A stretch of 5,852 bases of DNA. Origin: Endomicrobium sp. (GTDB lineage Bacteria > Elusimicrobiota > Endomicrobiia > Endomicrobiales > Endomicrobiaceae). The stretch covers positions 1-5,852 of the forward strand of contig JAISLV010000063.1 of assembly GCA_031277075.1 (NCBI GenBank). Reading direction: 5' to 3'. Below the pieces are notes generated by a model. The model was given only the letters and a program-made list of their open reading frames with translations. It made no database searches and was not told where the DNA came from. The position numbers and the translations under genes are program-made. This document shows positions 4,999-5,852 of this stretch, piece by piece. Position 1 is the first letter of the stretch. Each line of letters opens with the position of its first letter.

Positions 4999-5852
4999 TT
5001 ATTCATTTTCCCCAAACATATATCTTACGCCTATATTTCCGTATATGTTTTCGTATTTATTCGCTCCGTAATAGTTTGCGTTTGCGTATATTTTTAAATT
5101 GCTTGCTATCTTTGCTTCTACTCCTAAACCTATTCCTATTTCTAATGCTCCTTCTTGCGCTCCTCTGCTTTTAAACGTTTCGTTTGTGCCTTCAAGCGCG
5201 CTCTCTATTTCAGGCTCTGCCGCGCTCAACAAATATTTCCCCTCTGCTTTTGCGTAAAAGGTAAATATGTTTTCTTCATATTCTACTCCAGCTCCCAAAC
5301 GCGCCGCGCTCCTTATATAGCTTCCTCCGCTTACTTCTAAGTCTAATATTCCAGCTCCGCTTTCTTTGAAACTCCCGTAATTTGCGTCTTCAATTTCCAT
5401 TCCTATATACGGTCTCAAGTTTAACTTTTCGTTTATTTGATACTTTAACGCGCCTTCAACATCTGCAATTACCGTCAACGCATCTATGTCGGCTTTTGCC
5501 GTGTTTCCTAATACGTATCTTTTCGTATTAAATATGTCATAGCTCCCTAACAGCGTTCCTTTTATTTCGTATTTCTCTTGTATGTATCCGCCATATACCC
5601 CAAGTCCGCTTTTTTGTCCGTCTGCGCTGCTTTCTCCCTGCTCTATACTTTCCCCGCTAAATCTCCCGTATACTCCCCAAACAAGCGATTTGCTTTCTAC
5701 GTATCTGTCAAAACCAAACAACAACCCGACAGACGCATCGCTGTAATCGCCCTCTGAATTGCCGCCTTTAAACGTCTCTTGCCCGCCTTTTACCTGCGCC
5801 CAAATGCCTTTGTTGCTTTCTTGTCTTATTTTGCCGTATATTTCGCCGCTTG
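4999..5852 (-). CDS. Autotransporter-like outer-membrane beta-barrel domain, N-terminus outside window
   Basis: The minus-strand frame is open from the right edge (first whole codon 5850-5848) to TAA at 4999: 283 residues, with the start and any passenger domain beyond the window. An internal TTG at 5724 is not the start, since the frame continues upstream with barrel-like sequence (GKIRQESNKGIWAQVKGGQE). GIWAQVKGG is typical of the entry to an autotransporter beta-domain. Alternating amphipathic strands follow: SLVWGVYGRFSG, GLGVYGGYIQEKYEIKGTLL, LNLRPYIGMEIE, SAARLGAGVEYEENIFTFYAKAEGKYLL, LEIGIGLGVEAKI, LKIYANANYYG and the last strand YGNIGVRYMFG. About 280 residues fits a 12-strand translocator. 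The protein ends GENE after the terminal Phe, a short extension past the usual C-terminal aromatic. It should sit in the outer membrane and expose or release an upstream passenger. A strong terminator follows. Confidence 0.85.
   Translation of the reverse strand, partial: SGEIYGKIRQESNKGIWAQVKGGQETFKGGNSEGDYSDASVGLLFGFDRYVESKSLVWGVYGRFSGESIEQGESSADGQKSGLGVYGGYIQEKYEIKGTLLGSYDIFNTKRYVLGNTAKADIDALTVIADVEGALKYQINEKLNLRPYIGMEIEDANYGSFKESGAGILDLEVSGGSYIRSAARLGAGVEYEENIFTFYAKAEGKYLLSAAEPEIESALEGTNETFKSRGAQEGALEIGIGLGVEAKIASNLKIYANANYYGANKYENIYGNIGVRYMFGENE

Noticed and set aside
5155..5340. 61-residue plus-strand open frame
   Set aside because: It is antisense to the autotransporter barrel and its composition (Arg, Phe and Cys rich) is typical of a shadow frame.
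5722..5724. TTG as a start codon for the barrel protein
   Set aside because: The frame stays open upstream to the window edge and that part reads as barrel sequence (GIWAQVKGG), and there is no Shine-Dalgarno at the TTG.

Overview
The window reads as a compact, AT-rich (roughly 40% GC by eye) bacterial chromosome segment from a Gram-negative organism. Every supported gene is on the minus strand. The evidence for an outer membrane is two outer-membrane beta-barrel proteins, one of them the C-terminal barrel of an autotransporter-like protein. The mix of a YdbC/PC4-type single-stranded-DNA-binding protein, YajQ, an Fe-S RumA-type methyltransferase, autotransporter barrels and a secreted glycosidase-like protein is compatible with an Elusimicrobiota-like gut bacterium. 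That placement is inference from style and content, not a demonstrated identity.

Right to left, which is the direction of transcription: (1) 4999-5852 is the C-terminal barrel of an autotransporter-like protein whose start lies outside the window, followed by a strong hairpin terminator at 4876-4920. (2) 4338-4875 has no convincing gene. It holds a cluster of four hairpin-forming 26-27 bp repeats in an A(+) B(-) C(+) D(-) order, a short tandem repeat, and near its left end a candidate promoter with a dyad. (3) 4191-4337 encodes a 48-residue single-span membrane protein with an excellent ribosome binding site, followed by a bidirectional hairpin terminator (4137-4188). (4) 3385-4116 (exported beta-barrel) and 2887-3384 (yajQ) are directly abutted, and the yajQ Shine-Dalgarno lies inside the barrel gene's last codons. 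(5) 1425-2780 is a RumA/RlmD-family 23S rRNA uracil-C5 methyltransferase with an Fe-S cluster motif. (6) 1119-1340 is a 73-residue YdbC/PC4-family protein. (7) 1-1011 is the N-terminal part of a secreted protein with a TPR-like segment and the start of a glycoside-hydrolase-like domain. It runs off the left edge.

Functionally the window mixes housekeeping RNA/DNA genes (rRNA methylation, ssDNA-binding protein, YajQ) with envelope and secreted proteins. The only tight operon link visible is barrel-yajQ. The other genes are separated by 75-110 nt and may be single transcripts or loosely co-transcribed. No defence system, mobile-element transposase, tRNA, rRNA or CRISPR array is visible. The most unusual material is the repeat cluster, whose stems differ by paired changes, and the overlooked 48-residue gene.
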